From Chloroflexota bacterium (lineage in GTDB: Bacteria; Chloroflexota; Dehalococcoidia; Lucifugimonadales; Lucifugimonadaceae): a stretch of 64,000 bases of DNA. The position numbers and the translations under genes are program-made. Position 1 is the first letter of the stretch; the number at the start of each line of letters is the position of its first letter. Shown here one piece after another: positions 40,080-49,444 of the stretch. The stretch spans positions 33,898-97,897 of the forward strand of contig PAXI01000016.1 of assembly GCA_002714425.1 (NCBI GenBank). The letters run 5' to 3'. Under the pieces are notes generated by a model that was not told the origin of the DNA, did not search any database, and saw only the letters and a list, made by a program, of their open reading frames with translations.

Positions 40080-40108
40080 TTGACATTGAGCGTATCAAGT
40101 TTTACAAT
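40080..40108 (+). promoter_or_regulatory. hspR-grpE-dnaK promoter with a probable HspR operator
   Basis: TTGACA (40080-40085) and TACAAT (40103-40108) with an exact 17-nt spacer. The spacer holds the inverted repeat TTGA-GCGTA-TCAA (40086-40098), resembling the HspR-binding HAIR palindrome (CTTGAGT, 7 nt, ACTCAAG) in its TTGA/TCAA arms but with a shorter gap. Its position between the boxes suits repression by the first gene's product. Confidence 0.6.
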
Positions 40109-40180
40109 GTTAATCATGTTATATAGATTTGTTAATTTGCATAACTTTAGTAATATAAAAATCTTTATTGAGTTCATAAT

Positions 40181-40708
40181 ATGAGAGAACGAAATTTTCA
40201 AAAAGATAATAAAAAAAACACAATTGCATCCAATAGAGCAGAATCTTTGTTGTCAGATTTATTAAATTTAAGTTTATCGGGTGACGAAAATCATCATAAA
40301 CAGCCTGTTGTTCGTATTAAATCGTCAAATATAATTAATGAAGATGTAAATAGTCGTAGTAATAGGTTTGTAGGTGTTTATGTTATAAGTGTGGCTGCAA
40401 GGCTTGCTGATATGCATCCTCAGACCTTACGTAAATATGACAAAGAAGGCCTAGTAAGTCCTCAGAGATCCGAAGGTAGTAGAAGGCTCTATTCAGATTC
40501 AGATGTTGAGAGGCTTCGAGTTATTCGAAGGTTGGCAGACGAACTTGGTTTAAACTTAAATGGTGTTAGTTTAGTTCTACAATTTGTTGTTGAACTTAGT
40601 GAAATTTTAGAATTACTCGAAAATACTGAAAATTCTCCTTCGGTCGAGTCGAATAATTACGTTGTATCGCAAATCAGAAAATTATTATCTTTTGTAAGGG
40701 CTTTGTAA
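40181..40708 (+). CDS. hspR: MerR-type heat-shock repressor HspR
   Basis: A 175-residue transcription repressor. The MerR helix-turn-helix and wing run from about residue 66 to 135: VYVISVAARLADMHPQTLRKYDKEGLVSP then RRLYSDSDVERLRVIRRLADELGLNLNGV, close to HspR of actinobacteria. The first 62 residues are an additional, polar, probably disordered segment not usual in HspR. A C-terminal helix (VVELSEILELLENTE) follows. It heads the operon with grpE and dnaK; HspR normally works with DnaK as co-repressor, so autoregulation through the upstream palindrome is inferred. No Cys-based sensor is present. Confidence 0.88.
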   Translation: MRERNFQKDNKKNTIASNRAESLLSDLLNLSLSGDENHHKQPVVRIKSSNIINEDVNSRSNRFVGVYVISVAARLADMHPQTLRKYDKEGLVSPQRSEGSRRLYSDSDVERLRVIRRLADELGLNLNGVSLVLQFVVELSEILELLENTENSPSVESNNYVVSQIRKLLSFVRAL

Positions 40709-40710
40709 AA

Positions 40711-41205
40711 ATGGTAAAAAAGAAAAAGACTGAAAACAAATTATTAGAATCTAAGGATAGTGAAATTAAATCTCTCAAAGATGATGTTGTCACATACAAA
40801 TCTCTTGCACAGAGAGCTCAGGCTGATTTAGTTAATTTTAGAAAAAGAGTTGAAACAGAACAATTAGAAATTAAAGAAAGAGTTAGAGAACAATTAATAC
40901 TGAAACTTTTAGAAGTTGTTGATCAATTAGATGTTGCCTTAGATAATAAAGCAGTAGATGAATCCTGGATTAATGGGATAGATGCTATCCACAAAAATTT
41001 CACAAATATACTTTCGTCAGAAGGGTATACAAAATTTGATTCAAAAGGAGATGTTTTTGATCCAAGAAAGCATGAGGCCCTACTTTCAACAATCAGTAAA
41101 GAAGAAGATGCTAATACTATATTAAATGAAATAAGACCTGGTTATATTAGAGGGAAAAATGTTGTAAGACCTGCACAAGTAGAAATATCAAAATTAGAAG
41201 AATAA
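40711..41205 (+). CDS. grpE: Nucleotide exchange factor GrpE
   Basis: Helps DnaK release ADP. The 164-residue protein has a long N-terminal helix with ALRAQADLVNFRKRVETEQ-like sequence (AQRAQADLVNFRKRVE), and the C-terminal beta domain with FDPRKHEALL and IRPGYIRGKNVVRPAQVEIS, the usual GrpE ending. It starts 2 nt after the hspR stop and 33 nt before dnaK, so the three genes are one operon. Confidence 0.94.
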   Translation: MVKKKKTENKLLESKDSEIKSLKDDVVTYKSLAQRAQADLVNFRKRVETEQLEIKERVREQLILKLLEVVDQLDVALDNKAVDESWINGIDAIHKNFTNILSSEGYTKFDSKGDVFDPRKHEALLSTISKEEDANTILNEIRPGYIRGKNVVRPAQVEISKLEE

Positions 41206-41238
41206 AAAATACATAGAATAAAATTATTAGGAGATAAA

Positions 41239-43149
41239 ATGGCAAAAATTATTGGGATAGATTTAGGAACTACAAATTCAGCTATGGCTGTTATGGATGG
41301 TGGCGAACCACAAATTATTGAAAATAATGAGGGTAGAAGAACAACCCCATCTGTAGTTGCATTTAATGATAAAACCGATGAAAGGTTTGTTGGTGAATTA
41401 GCAAGAAGACAAGCGATTACAAATCCAGAAAATACAATTCACTCGGCAAAAAGGTTTATGGGTAGAAGGTTCGCTGATAAATCAGTTAAGAGTGATATAA
41501 AAAATGTTTCATTTAAGTTAGATAAAATGAAGGGTGGAGATGTTGGCATTGTTTTGAATGGTAAAACTAGTGCGCCCGCAGAAGTTTCGGCAATGATTCT
41601 AAGAAAAATGAAAGAAGATGCAGAAGCAAAACTTGGAGATGAAATAAAACAAGCTGTAATAACTGTTCCTGCTTATTTCAACGATAGTCAAAGAGAAGCT
41701 ACAAAGATTGCTGGTCAAATTGCAGGTCTTGAAGTGTTGCGAATCATTAACGAGCCTACCGCTGCATCATTAGCCTATGGATTAGATAAAGAAGGTGAAA
41801 GAACTATAGCAGTATATGATTTAGGTGGAGGTACTTTTGATGTAACTATACTTGGACTTGGAGAAGGTGTTTTTGAGGTAAAAAGTACAAATGGGGATAC
41901 TCATCTTGGAGGCGATGATTTTGATCTTTGCATAGTAAATTTTCTTGCAGATGAGTTTAAAAAAGAAAACTTAATCGATCTTAGAGATGATATTTCAGCT
42001 CACCAAAGATTAAGAGTTGAGGCAGAGAGGGCCAAAATTGAACTTTCATCAGTTGTGTCTACAGAAATAAATTTACCTTTTATCTCTGCAGATTCTTCGG
42101 GGCCAAAACATCTTCAAATGACCATGACAAGGTCAAAATTAGAAGAACTGACCGCTGATCTGGTAAAAAGAACTGTTAAACCCACACAAGCTGCTCTGAA
42201 AGATGCAGGCATGAGTACAAATGATATTGATGAAATTGTGCTAGTTGGAGGTATGACAAGAATGCCATCTGTAATTGATACTGTTACAAAACTTTTCAAA
42301 AAAGAACCTAACAGATCTATCAATCCAGATGAGGTAGTGGCTGTTGGAGCTGCTATTCAAGCTGGTGTTCTTCAAGGGGATGTAAAAGATGTACTATTAT
42401 TAGATGTTACTCCCTTGTCCTTAGGTATAGAAACTTTGGGCGGGGTAAAAACAACTTTAATAGAACGAAATACAACAATACCTACATCAAAGACAGAGAG
42501 TTTCACAACTGCTGCTGACAACCAACCTAGTGTAGAAATACACGTAGTTCAAGGTGAAAGAGAAATGGCATCAGATAATACTTCTATAGGAAGATTTAAC
42601 TTAGATGGTATACTGCCAGCAGCGAGAGGCGTACCTCAAATCGCTGTTACATTTGATATTGATGCTGATGGTATACTCAAGGTTTCTGCCAAGGATAACG
42701 GTACAGGAAAAGAACAGAATATTACTATAACTGGGCGTTCAGGTTTGTCTGACCAAGAAGTTGATAAGCTAATAAAAGAAGCTGAAGAAAATGCAGAAGA
42801 TGATAAACAAAAAAGAGAATCTGTAGATACTCGTAATGCGGGAGATAGCGCGGTTTTTCAAGCAGAAAAAATAATTAAAGACGAGGGAGAAAAAATTCCT
42901 GATGAAATCAAAAATGATCTTGAGTCAAAAATTAAATCTCTTAAGGATTTATTGTCAAATGAGAAATCAGAGAATATGGAAATAGCTAGTGCAACGGAAG
43001 AATTACAAAAGGCATTACAAGCGGTTGGTCAAGCTGTGTATGACTCTCAACAGCAATCACAAAGTTCATCCAGTGATGATGGAAATAATGATGATCAAAA
43101 CGATGATGAGAATGATGATACAGTTGACGGAGAATTTAGAGAAGTTTAA
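41239..43149 (+). CDS. dnaK: Chaperone DnaK (Hsp70)
   Basis: The 636-residue ATP-dependent chaperone. The ATPase domain starts [19 protein letters not shown], with [15 protein letters not shown] and [10 protein letters not shown]; the linker reads [19 protein letters not shown]; the substrate domain and lid follow, ending in an acidic tail ([14 protein letters not shown]) and EFREV. AGGAG lies 6-7 nt before the ATG. No dnaJ follows in the operon. It may also act as HspR co-repressor. Confidence 0.98.
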   Translation: MAKIIGIDLGTTNSAMAVMDGGEPQIIENNEGRRTTPSVVAFNDKTDERFVGELARRQAITNPENTIHSAKRFMGRRFADKSVKSDIKNVSFKLDKMKGGDVGIVLNGKTSAPAEVSAMILRKMKEDAEAKLGDEIKQAVITVPAYFNDSQREATKIAGQIAGLEVLRIINEPTAASLAYGLDKEGERTIAVYDLGGGTFDVTILGLGEGVFEVKSTNGDTHLGGDDFDLCIVNFLADEFKKENLIDLRDDISAHQRLRVEAERAKIELSSVVSTEINLPFISADSSGPKHLQMTMTRSKLEELTADLVKRTVKPTQAALKDAGMSTNDIDEIVLVGGMTRMPSVIDTVTKLFKKEPNRSINPDEVVAVGAAIQAGVLQGDVKDVLLLDVTPLSLGIETLGGVKTTLIERNTTIPTSKTESFTTAADNQPSVEIHVVQGEREMASDNTSIGRFNLDGILPAARGVPQIAVTFDIDADGILKVSAKDNGTGKEQNITITGRSGLSDQEVDKLIKEAEENAEDDKQKRESVDTRNAGDSAVFQAEKIIKDEGEKIPDEIKNDLESKIKSLKDLLSNEKSENMEIASATEELQKALQAVGQAVYDSQQQSQSSSSDDGNNDDQNDDENDDTVDGEFREV

Positions 43150-43165
43150 ATTTAGGAGTTAAAAT

Positions 43166-44032
43166 ATGAAATTCTATCAATATTTAGATAAAAATACATG
43201 TGATAAATTAATTGCTTGTGAATCTAATGATAAAAAAATATACAAATTGGATTTACCTAATATTAAAAACACATTAGACCTATTCAATGATAATGGCGAA
43301 TTAAAAAAAATTCATCAAGAGAATCTTGTTTTATTATCGGAAAATTATAATGAGTTTTTAAAAATGCCCATAAAATTACTCCCTCCTATTGATGCTCCAG
43401 AAACATGGGCTTTTGGTGTGACTTATATGGATTCAATGAAAGAAAGGCAAGCAGAAAGTGATTCACCAGATGTATATGATAAAGTCTATAACTCAGAGAG
43501 ACCTGAATCATTTTTCAAAGCTACATATGAGAGATTGGTAGAACCGGGGGGGAGTGTTGGTATTAGAGGGGATTCAGAATGGAATGTTCCAGAACCAGAG
43601 TTGACATTTTTTGTTTGCAAAAATAAGATTGTTGGTTTCACAGTAGGAAACGATATGAGTAGTAGATCAATCGAAGGTGAAAATCCACTTTATCTCCCTC
43701 AAGCTAAAGTATATAGCAGATCAGCATCTTTTGGGCCGGCATTTGTTCCAATCCAATATATAAATGATCATCAAAATTTATCTGTCCAAATGAAAATTTT
43801 CAGAAATAATGCTGAAGTTTTTTCTGGTGAATGTAATACCAGTCAAATGAAAAGAAATTGTAATTATCTTCTTAATTGGCTTTTACGTCATAATGATATA
43901 CTTGACGGAACTGCGGTAATGACAGGCACGGGAATTATCCCTCCACCAGAGTTTACACTTATGCCAGCAGATAAAATACTCATTACAATTGAAAATCTTG
44001 GCACTCTTGAGAATGAAGTAGTTATAGTTTAA
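43166..44032 (+). CDS. Fumarylacetoacetate hydrolase-family enzyme (2-keto-3-deoxy sugar acid dehydratase type)
   Basis: A 288-residue metal-dependent enzyme of the FAH superfamily. The metal motif is EPE within NVPEPELTFFV, with GNDMSSRSIEGENP and the C-terminal GTGIIPPPEF turn. FGVTYMDSMKERQAE and RPESFFKATYERLV resemble AraD1/GguC-like enzymes acting on 2-keto-3-deoxy-arabinonate and similar acids. It starts 16 nt after dnaK, with AGGAG before the ATG, and overlaps the convergent pyruvate kinase by 4 nt. The precise substrate is an inference. Confidence 0.8.
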   Translation: MKFYQYLDKNTCDKLIACESNDKKIYKLDLPNIKNTLDLFNDNGELKKIHQENLVLLSENYNEFLKMPIKLLPPIDAPETWAFGVTYMDSMKERQAESDSPDVYDKVYNSERPESFFKATYERLVEPGGSVGIRGDSEWNVPEPELTFFVCKNKIVGFTVGNDMSSRSIEGENPLYLPQAKVYSRSASFGPAFVPIQYINDHQNLSVQMKIFRNNAEVFSGECNTSQMKRNCNYLLNWLLRHNDILDGTAVMTGTGIIPPPEFTLMPADKILITIENLGTLENEVVIV

Positions 44033-45504
44033 TGAATTTCAGGCTCAGGCAGAGTAACAACTCTTAGTAAATTAGTTGTCCCCTTAACTCCAATAGGTAC
44101 TCCGGCGATTATAACGATTTTGTCATTTTTTTTGCCTAATTTATTTGAAAGTATGAATTCTGATGCACTATAAAACATACTTTGTATATCTGACAAATGC
44201 TTTTGGACAATTGTATTAACACCCCAAACTATAGTGAGATTTTCAGCAGTTTTTTTCGATTCGGTTATAGCAATAATACTTTTATTTGGTCTGTATGATG
44301 CAACCATTTCCGCGGATCTACCAGATGATGAATAAGCAATGATATACTTTGCTTTAACACCTTCGGCAGTGATTGATGCCGAGTAACCTATTGCATCATT
44401 AACAAAAGTTCCTTTATTTGATGTGTAGGATCTCCTTCTGTCAGATAATTTTTCATATTCTAAAAAGTGTTCTGCTTTTTTTGCTATTTTTTGCATTGCT
44501 TCTACGGCTAAAAAGGGATATTTACCGATTGAAGTCTCCGCAGATAACATTATCGCGTCAGTTCCATCTCTAACAGCATTATAAACATCAGTTGCCTCAG
44601 CTCTAGTGGGATTAGAAATACTAATCATTGATTCAAGCATTTGTGTTGCAGTTATTACAGGCTTACCTCTCTCGTTAGCAATCCTAATAATCATTTTTTG
44701 CTTTGAAGGAACTTCCTCGAATGGTAATTCAACACCTAAGTCTCCTCTAGCAACCATAACTCCGTCTGATGCATCTATGATGTCTTCTAAGTTTTCTACA
44801 GCTTCACCAATCTCAATTTTAGATATTATTTGCTTTGATGAATTTAGTTTTGTTCTTATATTTTTTACATCACTTAAATTTCTTACATAGGAAGCACCAA
44901 CAAAATTTACATCTGCTCTATTAACGAATTCAATAGCTTCTTTTGTTTCTTTAGTGAAGTAATTAAGCGTAGAAGTATGACCTGGGGCACTTACTGATTT
45001 ATTACTAACTATGTAACCGGGAGTTTCAACTTTACATATAATATTTTCGTTATGAATCTTCTTAACTACAAGTATTACTTTGCCATCGTCAATTAGTATT
45101 TTAGACTTAACTCTCAGATCTTTACTTAGGCCTTTTGGCCAGACCTGAGCAATGTTTTTATTTCCTATAATTTTTTTTTCAGTTAATGTAAATTCACTTC
45201 CTAATGAAAGGTAGATGTCATCATCAATATCACCTATTCTATATTTAGGTCCTGGAAGATCAGCCAATATTCCAATAATTATTCCAGTTTTTTCCGATGC
45301 TTCTCTAATATTTTTTATATAAGTAATATGATCTTTTTCATTACCATGGCTCAAGTTTAGTCTTGCAATAGACATCCCGCATTTTATTAACTTTATTATT
45401 GAACTAACCTCATAAGTACTAGGGCCAATAGTACATATGACTTTAGTTTTAGATCTAGATTCAATAAAGGATTTTAGGTTGATAATTTTTGATTTTTTTT
45501 CCAA
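44029..45504 (-). CDS. pyk: Pyruvate kinase
   Basis: Makes pyruvate and ATP from phosphoenolpyruvate. The 491-residue enzyme has TKVICTIGPSTYEV, the substrate loop ISKIEIGEAVENLEDI with catalytic Lys, metal ligand MVARGDLGVELP, and TATQMLESM. It starts with TTG at 45504, supported by AGGAC a few bases upstream. The C-terminal allosteric domain (ITAEGVKAKYIIAYSSSGRSA) is present and of usual length. It is a stand-alone minus-strand gene facing the FAH-family gene. Confidence 0.96.
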   Translation of the reverse strand: MEKKSKIINLKSFIESRSKTKVICTIGPSTYEVSSIIKLIKCGMSIARLNLSHGNEKDHITYIKNIREASEKTGIIIGILADLPGPKYRIGDIDDDIYLSLGSEFTLTEKKIIGNKNIAQVWPKGLSKDLRVKSKILIDDGKVILVVKKIHNENIICKVETPGYIVSNKSVSAPGHTSTLNYFTKETKEAIEFVNRADVNFVGASYVRNLSDVKNIRTKLNSSKQIISKIEIGEAVENLEDIIDASDGVMVARGDLGVELPFEEVPSKQKMIIRIANERGKPVITATQMLESMISISNPTRAEATDVYNAVRDGTDAIMLSAETSIGKYPFLAVEAMQKIAKKAEHFLEYEKLSDRRRSYTSNKGTFVNDAIGYSASITAEGVKAKYIIAYSSSGRSAEMVASYRPNKSIIAITESKKTAENLTIVWGVNTIVQKHLSDIQSMFYSASEFILSNKLGKKNDKIVIIAGVPIGVKGTTNLLRVVTLPEPEIH

Positions 45505-45637
45505 ATTTGAGTCCTATGTTATAATTATAAAGTCTTTATTTAATTATATTTTAATAGTAACGTATTTATTTTTGGTAGACAAAGCAAACATTAAAACAAT
45601 TTTTTTGATAGCTTTACGTTTCTAGGAAAGGAAAACT

Positions 45638-46342
45638 TTGACTTTATCTAATTCTTTAATTTCTCTTCAACAAACCGATCAACAGTTATTAGAAAAAAAG
45701 CAAACATTTGTGACATTACAAAATGAAATTCAGTCTCAAGGTGGGCTAATAAAATTAAGAGAGCAATGTGAAAAACAAAAACAGCAGGAATTAGAAGCTA
45801 AACTTGAAGTAGCCAGATTACAATCAGAATTAAATTCTCTTAAATCTAAAGTTTCTGAAATTGAACAGAGACTTTATGGTGGGTCTATAACCAATGTTAA
45901 GGAATTAAATGCTATAGAAATTGAATATTCGTCTATGAGAAGAAACTTAGCACAAGTCGAGGAATCCATACCTTCAAATGAGAAAATTGCTGCTGAAGCA
46001 AATGAAAAATTTTCTGAATTTTCTAAACGGTTAAAAGATACTGAGGAAGACTGGAAGTTACGTTTAGTAAAAATTCATGGTCAGGCTAAAGCTATTATGG
46101 ATGAATATAATAATATGTTGCTTGAAAGAAAAAAAGAACAATCTAATATTTCTAAAGAATTTTTAGATCACTATAATAGAATTTCTAAATCTAATCCAGG
46201 CTCAGCTATTGTAAAAGTTGATAGAGGTGTGTGTCAAGGTTGTTTAGTTAAATTACCCATGAGTGAATCTAACAAGATACGACTAGCAGAAAAACCAATT
46301 ATAGGTTCATGTTGCAATCGATTATTAATTTTTTCTAAATAG
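45638..46342 (+). CDS. Coiled-coil C4 zinc-ribbon protein (CT398/DUF164-like)
   Basis: A 234-residue protein. Residues 1-180 are a long, Gln/Glu/Lys-rich coiled coil (LISLQQTDQQLLEKKQ, VARLQSELNSLKSKVSEIEQRL); the end has a zinc ribbon, with CQGC in RGVCQGCLVKLP and then GSCCNRLLIF. The usual second knuckle is C-x-x-C-G-R; here the Cys pair is adjacent and the first canonical Cys is Gly, so zinc binding may be altered. TTG start with AGGAAAGG upstream. These proteins are widespread in bacteria and often sit near rnpB or NIF3-like genes; the role is unknown. The recombinase homologue starts 5 nt later. Confidence 0.85.
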   Translation: MTLSNSLISLQQTDQQLLEKKQTFVTLQNEIQSQGGLIKLREQCEKQKQQELEAKLEVARLQSELNSLKSKVSEIEQRLYGGSITNVKELNAIEIEYSSMRRNLAQVEESIPSNEKIAAEANEKFSEFSKRLKDTEEDWKLRLVKIHGQAKAIMDEYNNMLLERKKEQSNISKEFLDHYNRISKSNPGSAIVKVDRGVCQGCLVKLPMSESNKIRLAEKPIIGSCCNRLLIFSK

Positions 46343-46347
46343 ATTTT

Positions 46348-47694
46348 TTGCGAGTAATTGGTTTTCATATAGATAATTACGATGATCATTTATACAAAGT
46401 TGCATCTGAAAACAGACTAATTCCTGAGTCTGAAATAAAAGAATATTGCAAAATAAACAAACATAATATTGTTTCATGGTTTAAAATTAAATCATCAAAT
46501 TCTGACTCAGATATACATGATAATTTCAGAAAGTTAGTTTCTGAATTTATTAAACCAGATGCTAAACTAGCATTAGTCTTAATTCCTGATTCTTTTCACC
46601 TAGCTAATAATATTGAAACTTTAGCAAGAAGAATGATTCATATAAAGTCAATAGGAGCTGATATTAAGTGTACTAATCCAGATTATCCAGACCCATTTCA
46701 AAATGCATTAAAGTATTTATCTTTTTCTAATAAAGAGAGCTTTTCTAGTTCAAAATCTGGTAAAGAAATCATTAAAAAAGCTTATAGAGGGGAAGTTCTA
46801 GGAAAAATACCTTATGGGTATAAATCTCATAATGGTAGATTAGTAATTGATGATAAAGAATCAAAAATTGTTAAGTTGATTTTCAACCTGTATTCTGAGT
46901 CATTTTATGGCCTAAGAGTAATTTCAAAATTATTAAATCAGAGAGGTCATAAAACAAAAAGTGGTAGGATTTGGACACCACTTACAATTCGAAGCATAAT
47001 AACTAATCGTTCTTATATAGGGACTTATACGCGTTATGGTATAAGGATTACTTCAAACCACGAACCAATAATAAGTCTAGATTTATTTAATAATGTAAAT
47101 TCTATATTAAATTCAAAAAATACCACCAAAAAGAAATATTATAAATCAACATTTTTGTTATCAAGAAAAATTATTTGTGAGATATGTGGAAATTCCCTAA
47201 CTGGAATAACGAGAAAAAGAACATGGAAGCTTAGAAATAACGAATCTAAATCAAAAGTTTACAGATACTATCGTTGTGAGTATAGATTTCAAAATGTTTC
47301 TGATCAATCAAAATTTCATTCTTTACTTAATGCAGATGTTGTTGAAAAAGATGTAAAGGATATTATTTCTAATTGGGATGAAGATTTTATATCTAATTTA
47401 TCGCCAGTTAGTTCAAAAACATATACGCAAGAAATAGAACAAGCTTATTCATATTTTGCAAATGCTTTTCAAGATTATGCAATGGGTAAGGATAATATTT
47501 CTAATTTAGAAAATTCGCTCAAAAGATTAGATGAAATTAGACAAAATAAAAATGTGTATTTAGATAAGCAAAATCACATAATATATCATCAAATTTTCAG
47601 TAATGATATTCAAGAATCAAAAACTTCTCTTAATCAAGTTGTATCTAAAATACTTATTCAAAATAATAAAATTAATATTTTCCCATATGTATAA
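46348..47694 (+). CDS. Large serine-recombinase homologue lacking the catalytic serine
   Basis: A 448-residue protein. Residues 137-235 match the recombinase domain very well (GEVLGKIPYGYKS, GRLVIDDKESKIVKLIFNLY, LLNQRGHKTKSGRIWTP, IITNRSYIGTYTRYG), and a zinc ribbon with Cys277, Cys280 and Cys310 follows, then a coiled coil to the end. The N-terminal resolvase-like domain is degenerate: it begins MRVIGFHIDNYDDH, where active enzymes have Y-x-R-V-S-T with the nucleophilic Ser, and LIPDSFHLANN replaces the Arg-bearing DRLSRN motif. It is probably unable to cut DNA. TTG start, 5 nt after the zinc-ribbon gene, in an apparent operon of household genes rather than a mobile element. Confidence 0.8.
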   Translation: MRVIGFHIDNYDDHLYKVASENRLIPESEIKEYCKINKHNIVSWFKIKSSNSDSDIHDNFRKLVSEFIKPDAKLALVLIPDSFHLANNIETLARRMIHIKSIGADIKCTNPDYPDPFQNALKYLSFSNKESFSSSKSGKEIIKKAYRGEVLGKIPYGYKSHNGRLVIDDKESKIVKLIFNLYSESFYGLRVISKLLNQRGHKTKSGRIWTPLTIRSIITNRSYIGTYTRYGIRITSNHEPIISLDLFNNVNSILNSKNTTKKKYYKSTFLLSRKIICEICGNSLTGITRKRTWKLRNNESKSKVYRYYRCEYRFQNVSDQSKFHSLLNADVVEKDVKDIISNWDEDFISNLSPVSSKTYTQEIEQAYSYFANAFQDYAMGKDNISNLENSLKRLDEIRQNKNVYLDKQNHIIYHQIFSNDIQESKTSLNQVVSKILIQNNKINIFPYV

Positions 47695-47707
47695 AAATAA
47701 ACTTTGT

Positions 47708-47713
47708 TATAAT
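47708..47713 (+). promoter_or_regulatory. Probable -10 box of rnpB
   Basis: TATAAT lies 9 nt before the proposed 5' end of the RNase P RNA. A clear -35 box is not visible in the AT-rich sequence at the end of the recombinase-homologue gene. Confidence 0.5.
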
Positions 47714-47722
47714 ATTTTTTAT

Positions 47723-48089
47723 GAGGAGAACGGACGGTCGCCGCTTGTTTCTTACAAATAATTTTTATTTTGGAAAAGGGGGGAGGAAAGTCCGAGCACC
47801 ATTGGATAGAGTGCCTGCTAACCGCAGGACGAGGTAACTCGATGGAAAGTGCAACAGAAAATATACCACCTAAATTTTAGGTAAGGGTGAAATGGCGAGG
47901 TAAGAGCTCCCCGGTCGAATGGTAACATTTGGCGTAAGGTAAACCCCACTCGGTGCAAGACCAAATAGGAAAACTAAAATCGTATCCACGTAGTTTTCGG
48001 GTTGGTTGCTTGATCTTGTAAGCGATTACAAGGCTAGATAGATGACCGTTAATCTTTCAAGATACAGAACTCGGCTTATAGTTCTCCTC
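47723..48089 (+). ncRNA. rnpB: RNase P RNA, class A
   Basis: The catalytic RNA that matures tRNA 5' ends, about 367 nt. The 5' GAGGAGAAC (47723-47731) pairs with the 3' GTTCTCCTC (48081-48089) as P1. The conserved core is easily read: GAGGAAAGTCCGAGCACC, CCGCAGG, AAAGTGCAACAGAAA, GGTAAGGGTGAAATGGCGAGG, GTAAACCCCACTCGGTGCAAG, then GATAGATGACCGT and ACAGAACTCGGCTTATAG near the end. It lies between the recombinase homologue and the convergent ftsZ gene. The exact ends are inferred from the P1 helix. Confidence 0.95.
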
Positions 48090-48116
48090 TAAATAAGTTT
48101 GATGAATACCTAATAT

Positions 48117-49268
48117 CTAATCAGCAGGAACTATCTCTTCAGGAAAACCTAGTTGTTCTTTTCTTTGCAAACTTTTCCTAATTCTATTTCTAGCAGATGG
48201 GTGATTTCTTAAGAATGGAGGAACTTCAATCATTCCTTTATCACTACCTAAGATTTCAGACGCATTTTTTATCTCGTCTTCTTCAATATCAGTTGCAGAT
48301 GGAAAACCAGTAGCAATTAGTGTTATTTTAATTTCATTTTCCATTTTAGGATCTGTAGTTTGACCGTAAATTATATTTGCTTCTGGATGGACTGTTGAAG
48401 CTACTATTTCTGAAGCAGTTTGTACCTCATGAATAGTTACATCTGGTCCTCCAGTAACGTTAAATATTACACCTTTAGCGCCAGTTACCTCAACCTCAAG
48501 CAGAGGAGATTGAAGCGCTTCCTCTGCTGCTTCAACTGCTCTATTTTCTCCAGAACCTTTTCCTATAGCCATCCATGCAGCTCCTGCACCATCCATAACC
48601 GCTTTTACATCAGCAAAATCCAGATTTATTTCTCCAGGGCAAAGTATGAGTTCTGCAATAGATTGTATTCCTTGTCTCAAAACATCATCAGCCATCTTGA
48701 ATGCTGTTTGAATAGTTACATTTGCATCTGAAACTGCAGTTAGTCTATCATTTGGAATAACTATAAGAGTATCAACTTGTTCCTTTAATGCTTCCACACC
48801 TTCTAATGCCTTAGATTTTCTTACTTTCCCCTCGAAATTGAATGGCTTTGTTACAACTCCAACTGTAAGTGCACCTATTTCTTTAGAAATTTCAGCAACA
48901 ACAGGAGCGCCCCCTGTTCCAGTTCCGCCACCCATGCCAGCAGCAATAAACACTAAATCAGCACCTTCAAGAACAGACTTAATTTCCTCGCGATCTTCTT
49001 CGTGACATTGTCTACCTTTGGCTGGATCCCCTCCAACACCTAAACCTCTTGCAGTCTGATCTCCAACTCGTAATTTGAGTGGTATTTCAGAATGTTCTAA
49101 GGCTTGAGAGTCAGTATTGACAGAAATATACTGAACACCCTCAACTCTTTCTCTATACATCCTATTGACAGCATTTTGACCACCACCACCAACTCCAACA
49201 ACTTTTATGTTTGCAGTTCCAACATTTTCTGCCACTTCAATTATTTTTTCTAAATCATCATTTATCAT
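48117..49268 (-). CDS. ftsZ: Cell division protein FtsZ
   Basis: The tubulin-like GTPase of the division ring, 383 residues. The GTP signature GGGTGTGG is at 113-120, with VGVGGGGQNAVNRM at the start and NLDFADVKAVM in the T7 loop. The C-terminal partner-binding peptide appears as VPPFLRN near residue 349, but 28 basic and polar residues follow it, and the linker before it is short (about 28 residues). No ftsA or ftsQ is adjacent, and the gene stands alone on the minus strand between rnpB and a divergent TPP-enzyme gene. Confidence 0.96.
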   Translation of the reverse strand: MINDDLEKIIEVAENVGTANIKVVGVGGGGQNAVNRMYRERVEGVQYISVNTDSQALEHSEIPLKLRVGDQTARGLGVGGDPAKGRQCHEEDREEIKSVLEGADLVFIAAGMGGGTGTGGAPVVAEISKEIGALTVGVVTKPFNFEGKVRKSKALEGVEALKEQVDTLIVIPNDRLTAVSDANVTIQTAFKMADDVLRQGIQSIAELILCPGEINLDFADVKAVMDGAGAAWMAIGKGSGENRAVEAAEEALQSPLLEVEVTGAKGVIFNVTGGPDVTIHEVQTASEIVASTVHPEANIIYGQTTDPKMENEIKITLIATGFPSATDIEEDEIKNASEILGSDKGMIEVPPFLRNHPSARNRIRKSLQRKEQLGFPEEIVPAD

Positions 49269-49444
49269 AATAAAAACTCATTTTTTATATTTATTGATTA
49301 TTATTTTTTGTTATTTTTTTATATAAATAGAAAATAAATCATATTTCTTAATGATTTTATTACTACTTATAAGATAGAATCTTAGAGGTTTTAATACGAG
49401 ATTTAGCAATTTTTTGTTATTTTTAAGTAAATTAGGAGAATAAA

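Noticed and set aside
46348..47694. Active integrase of a mobile element
   Set aside because: Catalytic Ser and the Arg motif are missing, and there are no att-like repeats, cargo genes or composition change around it.
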